Assembly: GCA_900541015.1 (NCBI GenBank)
Contig: UQIB01000007.1
Coordinates: 14,359 to 78,358, forward strand
Length of the DNA: 64,000 bases
Reading direction: 5' to 3'
DNA from: an uncultured Collinsella sp.
GTDB taxonomy: Bacteria > Actinomycetota > Coriobacteriia > Coriobacteriales > Coriobacteriaceae
Positions 47,649-55,713 of this stretch are shown here, piece after piece (the stretch's first letter is position 1; every line of letters begins with the position of its first letter). Made by a program: the position numbers and the translations under genes. The notes beneath the pieces are model-generated. The model saw nothing but the letters and a program-made list of their open reading frames with translations. It was not told the DNA's origin and made no database searches.

Positions 47649-50600
47649 CTAGCGCTTCTTTGGGGTCGACCTAAGGCGAGCGAACCATAGGGCTGCGGCA
47701 CCCGAGGTCAGGAGCGCGGTGATGCAAGCGGCGATGGGAACTGTTCCTGTTGCCGGTAGGTCCTGCGGTAGGGTACAGCGTTGGATGACACGGTCCTCGT
47801 CATGTGACTCAAGTTTATCGCCGCCGCCGTTGCGGCAAAGATCGACGCGTGCGCTGTTGGTGAGTGCGGTTTGGGGCGTATAAGCCGACGTCGCCTGCAT
47901 GTGCACGATTGCGCCCCGAGCGTCTGTGCCAAGGATTGCTTTGGCATCGTCAAGGTCGTCGTGCTCATCTTTGAGATCATCGCGGGTCCAAGAATCCGCA
48001 TCGCTTCGAGTCGTAAAGTCGGCGGCTACCGCACCGTATTCAATGCGAATGCCCGTTACGACGGTATTGGACGCAAGGTCGAGTTCTTTCGCCTCGAGTG
48101 TGGTGGATTCCGTGGTCGAGACATCCGCCTTCCAGAGGTGCCAGCCGTCGTAATCGACGAGGCGGCAACCCTCACCCAGACTTTCCCTTACTTCGTCGGA
48201 CTCAAGCCAAGGATTTTCGTGCCCATCGTCAAGTGTCGCGTTTGCCGGCTCATCGACGTCTGTCGAGTCCAGCGGCGTCGTGCGATACCACACGTTGCAC
48301 AGACCATTGAGGTCGCCGATGGCGACGGGGGTTTCGATTGAGACGAATCTCGCTGCGCCGTCTTTGGCGCACTCAAGATCATCGGTAATCGTAAACTCAT
48401 CAACCCAAGTAGCAGAATCGTTTCGAGCATCGATGGTATAGGAGAAAAGCCCATCACTATTGGTTTGCGTCGTGGCGCGGTTTTTACCATCGCCGTTAGC
48501 CAACAGGCCCTTTTCGATAGGTTGGACAAGTTCCTGACGCTTGTCGACCTGTCCCTTGATCTCGATGGGCGCATCCTTCATCGCGACGGATTGGACTTCT
48601 CCCGTATCCTTTATTTCAAACGTTATTTCCTCGGCAAGGTCATAGGTCCGCGGAGACATCATTTCGCGCAACGAGTAGGTGCCGGGTGCAAGATGTTCGA
48701 CGCGGTGTGGCTTGTCGGATGAGGTCCAGGAGTCTATTTCGGTTTTATCGGGACCATATAAGGTGAGTTGTGCGCCTTCCACTTCCTGCTCACCGCTTGC
48801 ATCGACCTTGGAGATATCAACCTTGGTGTAATCGTCGGATACGTTAAGCCGTGCTTCTACAACGGGTGTTTTCTGGTCGGCATAAGTAAGGTCGACAATA
48901 TGGGTTGTCCGATCTGGCAAGAAGCCTGCCGGCGCTTGAGTCTCGACAACCTCGTAGCGTGCGGTGCCAAGTCCCAGCGGGAGGTTGTCCGCGCGTGCTT
49001 CTCCAGTTTCATCCGTCGTGACGGTAGCGACAGTCTCACCGTCGAGCGCGGCAATGCTACCGTCGGGGCGCACGATATCACTCGAGGCACGGATCTCAAA
49101 GACGGCGCCCGCGAGGCTGCTGCTGTCTATGGCATCGGTTTTAACGATCCTGATGTTTCCGGTCGCGGCGTGGTCATAATACGAGGCGATTGCAACGGGC
49201 GTTAGGTTCATGTCGGCGGGTATGTTTACCTCGATCTCTTCGCCGACAAGATAGGGCTCTTTGGCCGAGGTTTCGCGTACATAATAGGTGCCCGGCACGA
49301 GCGATTCGGGCAGCGTGACGGTCCCGGTCGCGTCAGTCGTAAAGGTGTCCATTACGTTATGTGCTGGATACCAGCAAGTTTGTGAGACAGGTTCGTGATT
49401 GCTGTCGAGGAGTTGGAAGGTGAATCCGGCTAGTGGAACAGAAGCGCCTGTTTGGGCATCGCGTTTTACAATCTGGAGATGCGTCGACAGAGCGTGGTTG
49501 TCCACGATATATTGAAGCACGGCGCCGTTGGAAATCTGATTGGCCCCGACGGTCCATTCCCCTGCACGTTTAAAACCCTCGGGGACGGTTTCCGGAACCT
49601 CGCGAATCGTGTAGCCGGCACGGTCGTATGGGACGGCTCCGTGGACACCGGCGGGTCGCTTGCCTGTGCCGAACCATGCTTCGGGCTGATCTTTGGTGGA
49701 GGCAAAGCCATAGATGTTTGTGGTCAGTGTGCCAACAACCTGCTGAGAGCCGTTGCTGACAACTTCAAAGACAACACCACCCGCCGGCTGCTCCAGGCCG
49801 GATTGGTCGCTATTGCCGTAATCCTTGAATTTGGAAATCTCAAGGTCAAACGCAATGGGGATATCGGAAATGCGAGATTCGATCTCGACTACGCCTGAAT
49901 CGCCGAGCTGGTCGGCTCCAACGGTATAGGTCCAGCTGTCGTTGGATGGCAGGTAGCCCACGGGGGCTTTTGATTCGTAGATGGTAAAGGTTCCTAAGGG
50001 GACATCGACGAGGGTAGCCCGACCGCTTTCGTCGGTCGTGAGGATTTGCGCCCATCCAGGGGTTGATTGCGACACACACGTGAACTCTGCTCCTGCGAGT
50101 GAAGATCCCGCCTGGGGGCCGGCATTCGTCGCGGCATCGAGTTTTACGATACGCAGGTTGATGGTGCCGGGCCGTTCATCAATGGCGACCTGCCCACCGT
50201 CATTCCCCGTGGTAAAGGCGATGCGATCACGACGGGGGACATAGCCGGCCGGCGCCTTCGTTTCAACTAGGTAGTATGCCGTGTTGGGCAGAAGTGTTGC
50301 TTGCGCCCGACCGTTGCTGTCCATCTGGATGGTGCCAATACGTGCGTCGCTGGCGCTCTCAAAAACATCGAATGTTGCCCCGGCAAACTGATAAGTATTG
50401 TTTCCGCTGGTAATGGCAGCGTTTGCAGACTGCTTTTGGAAGGAAACAGAGACCGCCGGCAGTACATAGAGCATGTCCTGACGTTTGCTGCCGCCCGATA
50501 TGGCTCCTAGATAGCGTCGCGCGCGGTGCGGAGCGGCTTTGATGCTTCCTGATTTTGCGCTGTCGTGGAGCCACCGCGCCGCCGCCACGACTTCATTGTC

Positions 50601-51080
50601 AGTGGTAAAGTGCCCACTCTTGGTTTTGCCCTGGGCGGTCGTGTAAGAGTAAGTACCGTCGACATGGGTAGTGCCGTTGAGCATCCATACGGCAAGCTGG
50701 GTTGCGGCGCGGGCGCGATCGGGTGAAAGATGGTAACCGCCAAACGACGTGGCGGTAGGATATCCGTGACAAACGATTGCCGCGAACTCGTCGTCGAGCC
50801 ACACCCAGCCTTGATCAAAGTTGAGCCATGGGCCGCCCGGCTTGGTGGGGCCGGGGCGCTCCTGGTTCATGCAGTAGGCAATCGAGGCGTCTTGAGCTTC
50901 ATACTTGCCGATGAAGAAGGGCCCACAATCATCGCTAATAGTGCGGAAGCCGAGCTGGTCGTAGCCATCGACGGCAAATGCGGCTCCCGGTGCCAGGCAG
51001 CCGAAAAGCAGGAAGAGGAGCAGGAGCAGCGGACCTGTTGCGATTGCGCTGTGGACAGAGTGCGTGGGTGCGTTGGACAT
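47649..51080 (-). CDS. LPXTG surface adhesin with thioester domain and Cna-B repeats
   Basis: 1143 aa. Signal peptide at about 1-36 (LLLLLFLLFGCLAPGAAFA). The N-terminal thioester-type domain has Cys70 (IAYCMNQE) and Gln128 (AATQLAVWML), positions that form an internal covalent thioester in host-binding TED adhesins. About six Cna-B/SpaA-like domains follow (repeated GxxF(E/T)...YYVxET, PAGY, E near the end; for example LAGAVFEI, TARYEVVETQAPAGF). The end is sortase motif LPATG at 1108-1112, membrane helix and basic tail. AAGGAG precedes the ATG at 51080. Likely a covalently anchored adhesin; ligand unknown. Confidence 0.9.
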   Translation of the reverse strand: MSNAPTHSVHSAIATGPLLLLLFLLFGCLAPGAAFAVDGYDQLGFRTISDDCGPFFIGKYEAQDASIAYCMNQERPGPTKPGGPWLNFDQGWVWLDDEFAAIVCHGYPTATSFGGYHLSPDRARAATQLAVWMLNGTTHVDGTYSYTTAQGKTKSGHFTTDNEVVAAARWLHDSAKSGSIKAAPHRARRYLGAISGGSKRQDMLYVLPAVSVSFQKQSANAAITSGNNTYQFAGATFDVFESASDARIGTIQMDSNGRAQATLLPNTAYYLVETKAPAGYVPRRDRIAFTTGNDGGQVAIDERPGTINLRIVKLDAATNAGPQAGSSLAGAEFTCVSQSTPGWAQILTTDESGRATLVDVPLGTFTIYESKAPVGYLPSNDSWTYTVGADQLGDSGVVEIESRISDIPIAFDLEISKFKDYGNSDQSGLEQPAGGVVFEVVSNGSQQVVGTLTTNIYGFASTKDQPEAWFGTGKRPAGVHGAVPYDRAGYTIREVPETVPEGFKRAGEWTVGANQISNGAVLQYIVDNHALSTHLQIVKRDAQTGASVPLAGFTFQLLDSNHEPVSQTCWYPAHNVMDTFTTDATGTVTLPESLVPGTYYVRETSAKEPYLVGEEIEVNIPADMNLTPVAIASYYDHAATGNIRIVKTDAIDSSSLAGAVFEIRASSDIVRPDGSIAALDGETVATVTTDETGEARADNLPLGLGTARYEVVETQAPAGFLPDRTTHIVDLTYADQKTPVVEARLNVSDDYTKVDISKVDASGEQEVEGAQLTLYGPDKTEIDSWTSSDKPHRVEHLAPGTYSLREMMSPRTYDLAEEITFEIKDTGEVQSVAMKDAPIEIKGQVDKRQELVQPIEKGLLANGDGKNRATTQTNSDGLFSYTIDARNDSATWVDEFTITDDLECAKDGAARFVSIETPVAIGDLNGLCNVWYRTTPLDSTDVDEPANATLDDGHENPWLESDEVRESLGEGCRLVDYDGWHLWKADVSTTESTTLEAKELDLASNTVVTGIRIEYGAVAADFTTRSDADSWTRDDLKDEHDDLDDAKAILGTDARGAIVHMQATSAYTPQTALTNSARVDLCRNGGGDKLESHDEDRVIQRCTLPQDLPATGTVPIAACITALLTSGAAALWFARLRSTPKKR

Positions 51081-51377
51081 GGCTGCTCCTTATCCCTCGT
51101 GCGTCGCACGGGGAGGCTGCGACGCGTAGGATGAGGCTACCCCCGAGGTTCATGCGGGTAAGTACCGGAGCCTGACCAAAAGCTTGCCCAATTCCTGACA
51201 AATTGAGCTCAAATACAACAATCAAGCAAAAGCGCAGGTAGAAGATAAGGAGAACAGGAGGTTAAAGGTCCTCATCTCCACAATTGACGCGATTTTCAAA
51301 CGAATCTCCACAGCTAAAACAAGCATCGCTACTCTTGTACCGAACAAGACAACCGCGTTATACTATCCCCCACATAT
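51081..51377. other. Gene-free region between the adhesin and tRNA-Gly
   Basis: About 300 bases. It must carry the adhesin promoter on the minus strand, which I cannot place firmly, and it carries the tRNA-Gly promoter on the plus strand. No repeat or gene recognised. Confidence 0.5.
51335..51364 (+). promoter_or_regulatory. Promoter of tRNA-Gly
   Basis: TTGTAC (51335-51340), 18-bp spacer, TATACT (51359-51364), 13 bases before the tRNA start. Confidence 0.75.
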
Positions 51378-51452
51378 GCGGGCATTGCCAAGTGGTAAGG
51401 CATCAGCTTCCCAAGCTGACACTCGCGGGTTCGAGTCCCGTTGCCCGCTCCA
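51378..51452 (+). tRNA. tRNA-Gly(CCC)
   Basis: Acceptor GCGGGCA/TGCCCGC, discriminator T, encoded CCA. Anticodon loop TTCCCAA gives CCC, reading GGG. Its 3' end is copied twice downstream. Confidence 0.96.
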
Positions 51453-51462
51453 TTCGAATTTC

Positions 51463-51495
51463 AGGCACGGTAACGTTTCGTTACCGTGCCTTTTT
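51463..51495 (+). terminator. Terminator after tRNA-Gly
   Basis: 13-bp perfect stem AGGCACGGTAACG/CGTTACCGTGCCT with 3-nt loop, then TTTT. Confidence 0.95.
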
Positions 51496-51502
51496 CAATA
51501 AA

Positions 51503-51774
51503 GTGCCGGGACTCGAACCCGACAGGGTGCGAGCGTAAAGCAAACGCGAAGCGTTTGTAGCGAGCAGGCGAAGGCGCCGACAGGCGCCTGAAGCCGGTGC
51601 GGATTTGCGAAGCAAATACGCGGATGTCCCGTTGCCCGCTCCATCGAGTGCGGGAGACATGGGGACGGCCAATTCAACAAAGTCTTCCCCCGCGGCTTCG
51701 TGAGGCTGAGGGGCTCGCCTGAAGCCGGTGCGGATTTGCGAAGCGAATACGCGGACGTCCCCATGCCCGCTCCA
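51503..51774 (+). repeat. Palindrome-rich element with two copies of the tRNA-Gly 3' end
   Basis: Starts with a T-arm-like GGGACTCGAACCC (51508-51520, reverse complement of the tRNA-Gly T-arm). Small hairpins with GAAG-type loops follow (CAAACGC-GAAG-CGTTTG). A 59-nt unit occurs twice (51585-51643 and 51716-51774), each ending with the tRNA-Gly 3' end: 18 of 18 nt identical in the first (51626-51643), 16 of 18 in the second (51757-51774). Confidence 0.9.
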
Positions 51775-51826
51775 ATTCCAAAATGTTAGGTTAATGCCTG
51801 CTGCCCATACTTGCACCTGCTCACGG

Positions 51827-51832
51827 TACAAT
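51827..51832 (+). promoter_or_regulatory. Possible -10 box of purB
   Basis: TACAAT about 45 bases before the purB ATG. No good -35 at the right distance (CCCATA at 17 bp), so this is tentative. Confidence 0.35.
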
Positions 51833-51876
51833 GGTTGGGTTACGACCAACGTGCCAATAACCAAAAAGGAGCCGCT

Positions 51877-53223
51877 ATGATCGATCGCTATACCCGCCCG
51901 GAGATGGGACACATCTTCTCCCTCGAGAACAAGTACGCCATTTGGCAGGAGATCGAGGTTCTGGCCTGCGAGGCCCAGGCGGAGCTCGGCAAGATCGGTA
52001 TTTCCAAAGACGAGGCCCAGTGGATCCGCGACCATGCCAACTTTGAGAAGGCGAAGGTCGATGAGATCGAGGAAGTCACGCGCCACGACGTCATTGCCTT
52101 CCTGACCAACATGAAGGAATACATCGATGCCGATGTTCCCGAGGGCGACCCCAAGCCCAGCCGCTGGGTTCACTATGGCATGACCAGCTCCGATCTGGGC
52201 GACACGGCCCTGTGCTACCAGCTCACCCAGGCCTGCGACCTGATCATCGAGGACGTCAAGAAGCTCGGCGAGATTTGCAAGCGTCGCGCCTTTGAGGAGC
52301 GCAACACGCTCTGTGCCGGCCGCACTCATGGCATCCACGCCGAGCCGATGACCTTTGGCATGAAGTTTGGCTCTTGGGCCTGGGAGCTCAAGCGCGATCT
52401 GGATCGTCTTGAGGACGCCCGCAAGAATGTTGCCTTCGGTGCCATCTCCGGTGCCGTCGGCACCTACAGCTCCATCGAGCCGTTCGTCGAGGAGTACGTC
52501 TGCGAGCACCTGGGCCTGGTTCACGACCCGCTGTCCACGCAAGTTATCAGCCGCGACCATCACGCCTATCTCGCCGGCGTTCTCGCCACCACCGCGGCCA
52601 CCTGCGAGCGTATCGCTACCGAGGTCCGCAACCTGCAGAAGACTGATACGCTCGAGGCCGAGGAGCCGTTCCATAAGGGCCAAAAGGGCAGCTCCGCCAT
52701 GCCGCACAAGCGCAACCCCATCACCATGGAGAAAGTCTGCGGCCTGTCGCGCGTCGTGAAGGCCAACGCGCAGGTTGCCTTCGACAACGTCGCCCTGTGG
52801 CACGAGCGTGACATTTCGCACTCCTCTGCCGAGCGCGTCGCCCAGGCCGATAGCTTCATCGCCCTCGACCACATGTTCCAGTGCCTCATCCGCGTTATCG
52901 ACGGCCTGCAGCTGTATCCCGCCCGCATGATGGCCAACCTCAATAAGACCCGCGGCCTCATCTTCTCTTCCAAGGTGCTGCTCGCCCTCGTCGACACGGG
53001 CATCACCCGCGAGGACGCGTACGCCATTGTGCAGGAGAACGCCATGGCAACCTGGCACGAGGTACAGGATTGTGTCTCCGGCCCCACCTTTAAGGAGCGT
53101 CTCGAGGCCGACCCGCGCTGCACCGTCAGTCAGGAGAAGCTCGACGAGATCTTTGATCCGTGGGACTTCCTCACCCGTATCGACACGGTCTTCGATCGCC
53201 TGGAGCAGCTGAGCTTCGAGTAG
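51877..53223 (+). CDS. purB: Adenylosuccinate lyase
   Basis: 448 aa. Splits fumarate from SAICAR and from adenylosuccinate, so it serves both the IMP route and AMP synthesis. Fumarase/aspartase superfamily signature KGSSAMPHKRNPITME, TSSDLGDTAL and the catalytic His region GRTHGIHAEP. AAAAGGAGCCGCT precedes the ATG at 51877. The upstream open frame is leader. Confidence 0.97.
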   Translation: MIDRYTRPEMGHIFSLENKYAIWQEIEVLACEAQAELGKIGISKDEAQWIRDHANFEKAKVDEIEEVTRHDVIAFLTNMKEYIDADVPEGDPKPSRWVHYGMTSSDLGDTALCYQLTQACDLIIEDVKKLGEICKRRAFEERNTLCAGRTHGIHAEPMTFGMKFGSWAWELKRDLDRLEDARKNVAFGAISGAVGTYSSIEPFVEEYVCEHLGLVHDPLSTQVISRDHHAYLAGVLATTAATCERIATEVRNLQKTDTLEAEEPFHKGQKGSSAMPHKRNPITMEKVCGLSRVVKANAQVAFDNVALWHERDISHSSAERVAQADSFIALDHMFQCLIRVIDGLQLYPARMMANLNKTRGLIFSSKVLLALVDTGITREDAYAIVQENAMATWHEVQDCVSGPTFKERLEADPRCTVSQEKLDEIFDPWDFLTRIDTVFDRLEQLSFE

Positions 53224-53250
53224 GTTCGGGCATAACGTTAGCTTTTTAGG

Positions 53251-53286
53251 GCGCTTTGCTGGTAATGTGTGTTGCCGGCAAAGCGC
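53251..53286 (+). terminator. Stem-loop after purB
   Basis: 12-bp stem GCGCTTTGCTGG/CCGGCAAAGCGC (one T-G or mismatch) with 12-nt loop, about 27 bases past purB. The T-run is poor (CTCGTTGC), so termination may be weak. Confidence 0.55.
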
Positions 53287-53351
53287 CTCGTTGCATTTAG
53301 GGAAAGACGGGGATAATAGTCGTCTCGAATAACATTCTGAGAGGGGATCGC

Positions 53352-53615
53352 ATGATTTCGTTTGATTACAAGCCTCAGGGCGTGTGTGCTCGCAATATTC
53401 ACCTTGATCTTTCCGATGACGGCAACAAGGTGATGGGCGTTGAGTTTACCGGCGGCTGCGACGGCAATCTCAAGGCTATCTCCAAGCTGGTCGAGGGCGC
53501 TCCTGCCGATCGCGTAATCGAGGTTCTCGCCGGTAATACCTGCGGTATGAAAAAGACCTCCTGCGCCGACCAGCTTACACGCGCTATCGAGGCCGCTCGC
53601 ACCGAGATCGCCTAA
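53352..53615 (+). CDS. TSCPD domain protein
   Basis: 87 aa. A stand-alone TSCPD domain: FTGGCDGNLKAISKLVEG and the motif AGNTCGMKKTSCADQL, which gives the family (Thr-Ser-Cys-Pro-Asp) its name in vitamin B12-dependent ribonucleotide reductases and related small proteins. The conserved cysteines could bind metal. Function of the stand-alone form is unknown. GAGGGGATCGC before the ATG; its stop overlaps the next start (TAATG). Confidence 0.88.
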   Translation: MISFDYKPQGVCARNIHLDLSDDGNKVMGVEFTGGCDGNLKAISKLVEGAPADRVIEVLAGNTCGMKKTSCADQLTRAIEAARTEIA

Positions 53616-54826
53616 TGGGTATCGCCGATCACATCAAGAACGGAATATCGCGTCGCGGCTTCGTGCTCGGTGGGGCTGCCGCGGGCGCTGCCACGGTGCT
53701 TGCCGGATGCTCGAAAAAAACGGGCGCCAGCGATGATGCCGCCGGCGAGCCGCAGGTTATCAAGGATGATTCCAAAATCATCTCGATTACGGATGAGTAC
53801 GAGGCAGTCGACATCGATTTTGAGCCGGCGGCGTCATGGACGCTGCCTCTGGGTACGCTGCTGTACTACTGCGACGGCGATTACGCCGCGGCGATGATGG
53901 CGCCCGCATCGGCACTGCACGCCAACACACTCGGTGTGCTCAACCTGGGCGATGGCTCGCTTACCACATTAATCGAGGATCCTATCGAGGGCACGGGATA
54001 CGCATTCTACGATGTCCGTGCCGGCGACAGCGTATTCGCGTGGGTTGAGATGAACTTTGCCAATTCATCGTGGAAGCTCTACGGTCAAAATCTGTCGGGC
54101 GCTTCGCTCTCTGGCGACGTGGTTGAGCTCGATCGAGGTGGCAAGGACTATGATCCGCCGCTGTTTACGGCGTTCGGGTCATCAGTCATCTGGTATAAAA
54201 TGCCCTCGGCAGGTGGCAATAAAACGAGTAGCGATTCGTTTTGCTATCGTCGCTCGCTTGATGAATCCAAGGCCGAGACAATTTGGAAATCGACGGGCCG
54301 CTTTGCATCGGCCCCGCGCGCGAGCGACGGCATTTTGACCATCTCGCCGCGTGTCCGCAACGACGAGGGCGTCTACTACGGCATAACGGCAATCGATCTG
54401 ACCGACGGCAACAACACCAAGCGTGCCCAGTTGGTCCTTCCTTCGTCAGTTTCGCCTTTCGAGGCCGTATATATGGGCGATACCTTCGTGTTTTCTATCG
54501 AGGCGGCCTATAGTGGCGTGGGCAGCCTGGGCAATATGGGCACGTATATCGGTAATGAGGGAGGGCCGTACCTCTTCCTGTCACGCGAGCCGCTCGCATG
54601 TGCGGCTGGCAAGAAGAATAAATACCTTGTTAAGGTACAGGCGTCGCATTTCCTGATCGACACCTCTGCCAAGACCTATGGCTCGCTGCTGTCGCCCGAC
54701 CGCGCTTTGGAGTATGGCGATTATCCAGCTACGGCGGGAAAATCGGACTCATTCCTTACGTACGCCACGGTGCGCAACAGCCAGGGTATACCAGAGACGG
54801 TCACTGCACGCCTATTCTCTCTTTAA
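53615..54826 (+). CDS. Tat-type lipoprotein of unknown function
   Basis: 403 aa. Twin-arginine signal (ISRRGFVLGGAAAGAATVL) with a lipobox LAGC, so Cys32 is the likely lipidated residue and the protein is exported folded. The mature part is strand-rich with repeated hydrophobic/Gly-Asp spacing (LGVLNLGDGSLTTLIEDPIEG, GITAIDLTDGNNTKRAQL), suggesting a beta-propeller-like fold; no known family. Overlaps the TSCPD gene by one base, so translation is coupled. Confidence 0.8.
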   Translation: MGIADHIKNGISRRGFVLGGAAAGAATVLAGCSKKTGASDDAAGEPQVIKDDSKIISITDEYEAVDIDFEPAASWTLPLGTLLYYCDGDYAAAMMAPASALHANTLGVLNLGDGSLTTLIEDPIEGTGYAFYDVRAGDSVFAWVEMNFANSSWKLYGQNLSGASLSGDVVELDRGGKDYDPPLFTAFGSSVIWYKMPSAGGNKTSSDSFCYRRSLDESKAETIWKSTGRFASAPRASDGILTISPRVRNDEGVYYGITAIDLTDGNNTKRAQLVLPSSVSPFEAVYMGDTFVFSIEAAYSGVGSLGNMGTYIGNEGGPYLFLSREPLACAAGKKNKYLVKVQASHFLIDTSAKTYGSLLSPDRALEYGDYPATAGKSDSFLTYATVRNSQGIPETVTARLFSL

Positions 54827-54886
54827 GCTTAGAGGGGTTAAAAAGGCGCCAACAGGGGAATAAACGCGTTGTAATTGTGAGTACCG

Positions 54887-54923
54887 CCCGCCGAGCTGCC
54901 GCGTCATAGCGGCATCTGGCGGG
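54887..54923 (+). terminator. Hairpin after the lipoprotein gene
   Basis: Nested stems CCCGCC/GGCGGG and CTGCCGC/GCGGCAT-like with a small loop. No T-run; followed by GATCAGG. Possible weak terminator. Confidence 0.45.
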
Positions 54924-54979
54924 ATCAGGTGCGTTAAAATGGGCTTGTTCTTAGCTAATTGAGACAGGGGGGCCGTGTT

Positions 54980-55702
54980 ATGGCTTCAGATGCAAAAAAG
55001 ATTCTGCTGGTCGAGGATGAGAAGGCAATCCGTGACGCCGTCGCTGCCTATCTCGAGCGCGAAGGCTACTGGGTTGTGGGCGTCGGCGACGGCCAGTCCG
55101 CGATCGAGGAGTTCGAGAAGCATCAGTTCGACCTGGTCGTGCTCGACCTTATGCTCCCCAAGATCCCCGGCGAGCGCGTTTGCCGCACCATTCGCGATAC
55201 CTCGGATGTCCCCATCATCATGCTGACGGCTAAGGGCGAGATCGAGGACCGTATTATCGGTCTTGAGCTCGGCGCCGACGACTATCTGATTAAGCCGTTC
55301 TCGCCGCGCGAGCTCGTCGCCCGCGTTCGCGCTCTGTTCCGCCGTGCCCATCAGGCCGACGAGCCCGCCGTCGAGGTACTCGACTTTGGCGATCTGGTCA
55401 TTGATATCTCGGGCCACAAGATCTTGGTCGAGGGCAAGGAAGTCGATCTGACGGCTTCCGAGTTCAAGCTGCTCACCACGCTTGCCCGCCATCCCGGCCG
55501 TGTGTATAACCGCATGGAGCTGGTCGAGAAAGTGCTCGGGTATGACTTTGAGGGCTATGAGCGCACCATCGATAGCCACGTGAAGAATCTTCGCGCCAAG
55601 CTGGGCGATGATCCCAAGAAGCCCAAGTGGCTCTACACCGTCCATGGTGTCGGCTATCGCTTCGAGGCTCCGGCCAAGACCGATAAGTCGGACGAGAAAT
55701 AG
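54980..55702 (+). CDS. OmpR/PhoB-family response regulator
   Basis: 240 aa. Receiver domain with phosphoacceptor Asp56 (VVLDLMLP), acidic pair near residues 12-14 (VEDE), conserved Thr in LTAKGE and Lys105 (LIKPFSP). The C-terminal winged-helix DNA-binding domain ends YTVHGVGYRFE. Start at MASDAKK (54980); the seven-codon upstream extension covers the GGGGGG ribosome site. Pairs with the histidine kinase 11 bases downstream. Signal unknown. Confidence 0.94.
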   Translation: MASDAKKILLVEDEKAIRDAVAAYLEREGYWVVGVGDGQSAIEEFEKHQFDLVVLDLMLPKIPGERVCRTIRDTSDVPIIMLTAKGEIEDRIIGLELGADDYLIKPFSPRELVARVRALFRRAHQADEPAVEVLDFGDLVIDISGHKILVEGKEVDLTASEFKLLTTLARHPGRVYNRMELVEKVLGYDFEGYERTIDSHVKNLRAKLGDDPKKPKWLYTVHGVGYRFEAPAKTDKSDEK

Positions 55703-55713
55703 GGAAATCACAT

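Noticed and set aside
51503..51774. Could the tRNA-like repeats be extra tRNA genes?
   Set aside because: They keep only T-arm-like and 3' acceptor pieces, with no D-arm or anticodon arm, so they are not functional tRNAs.
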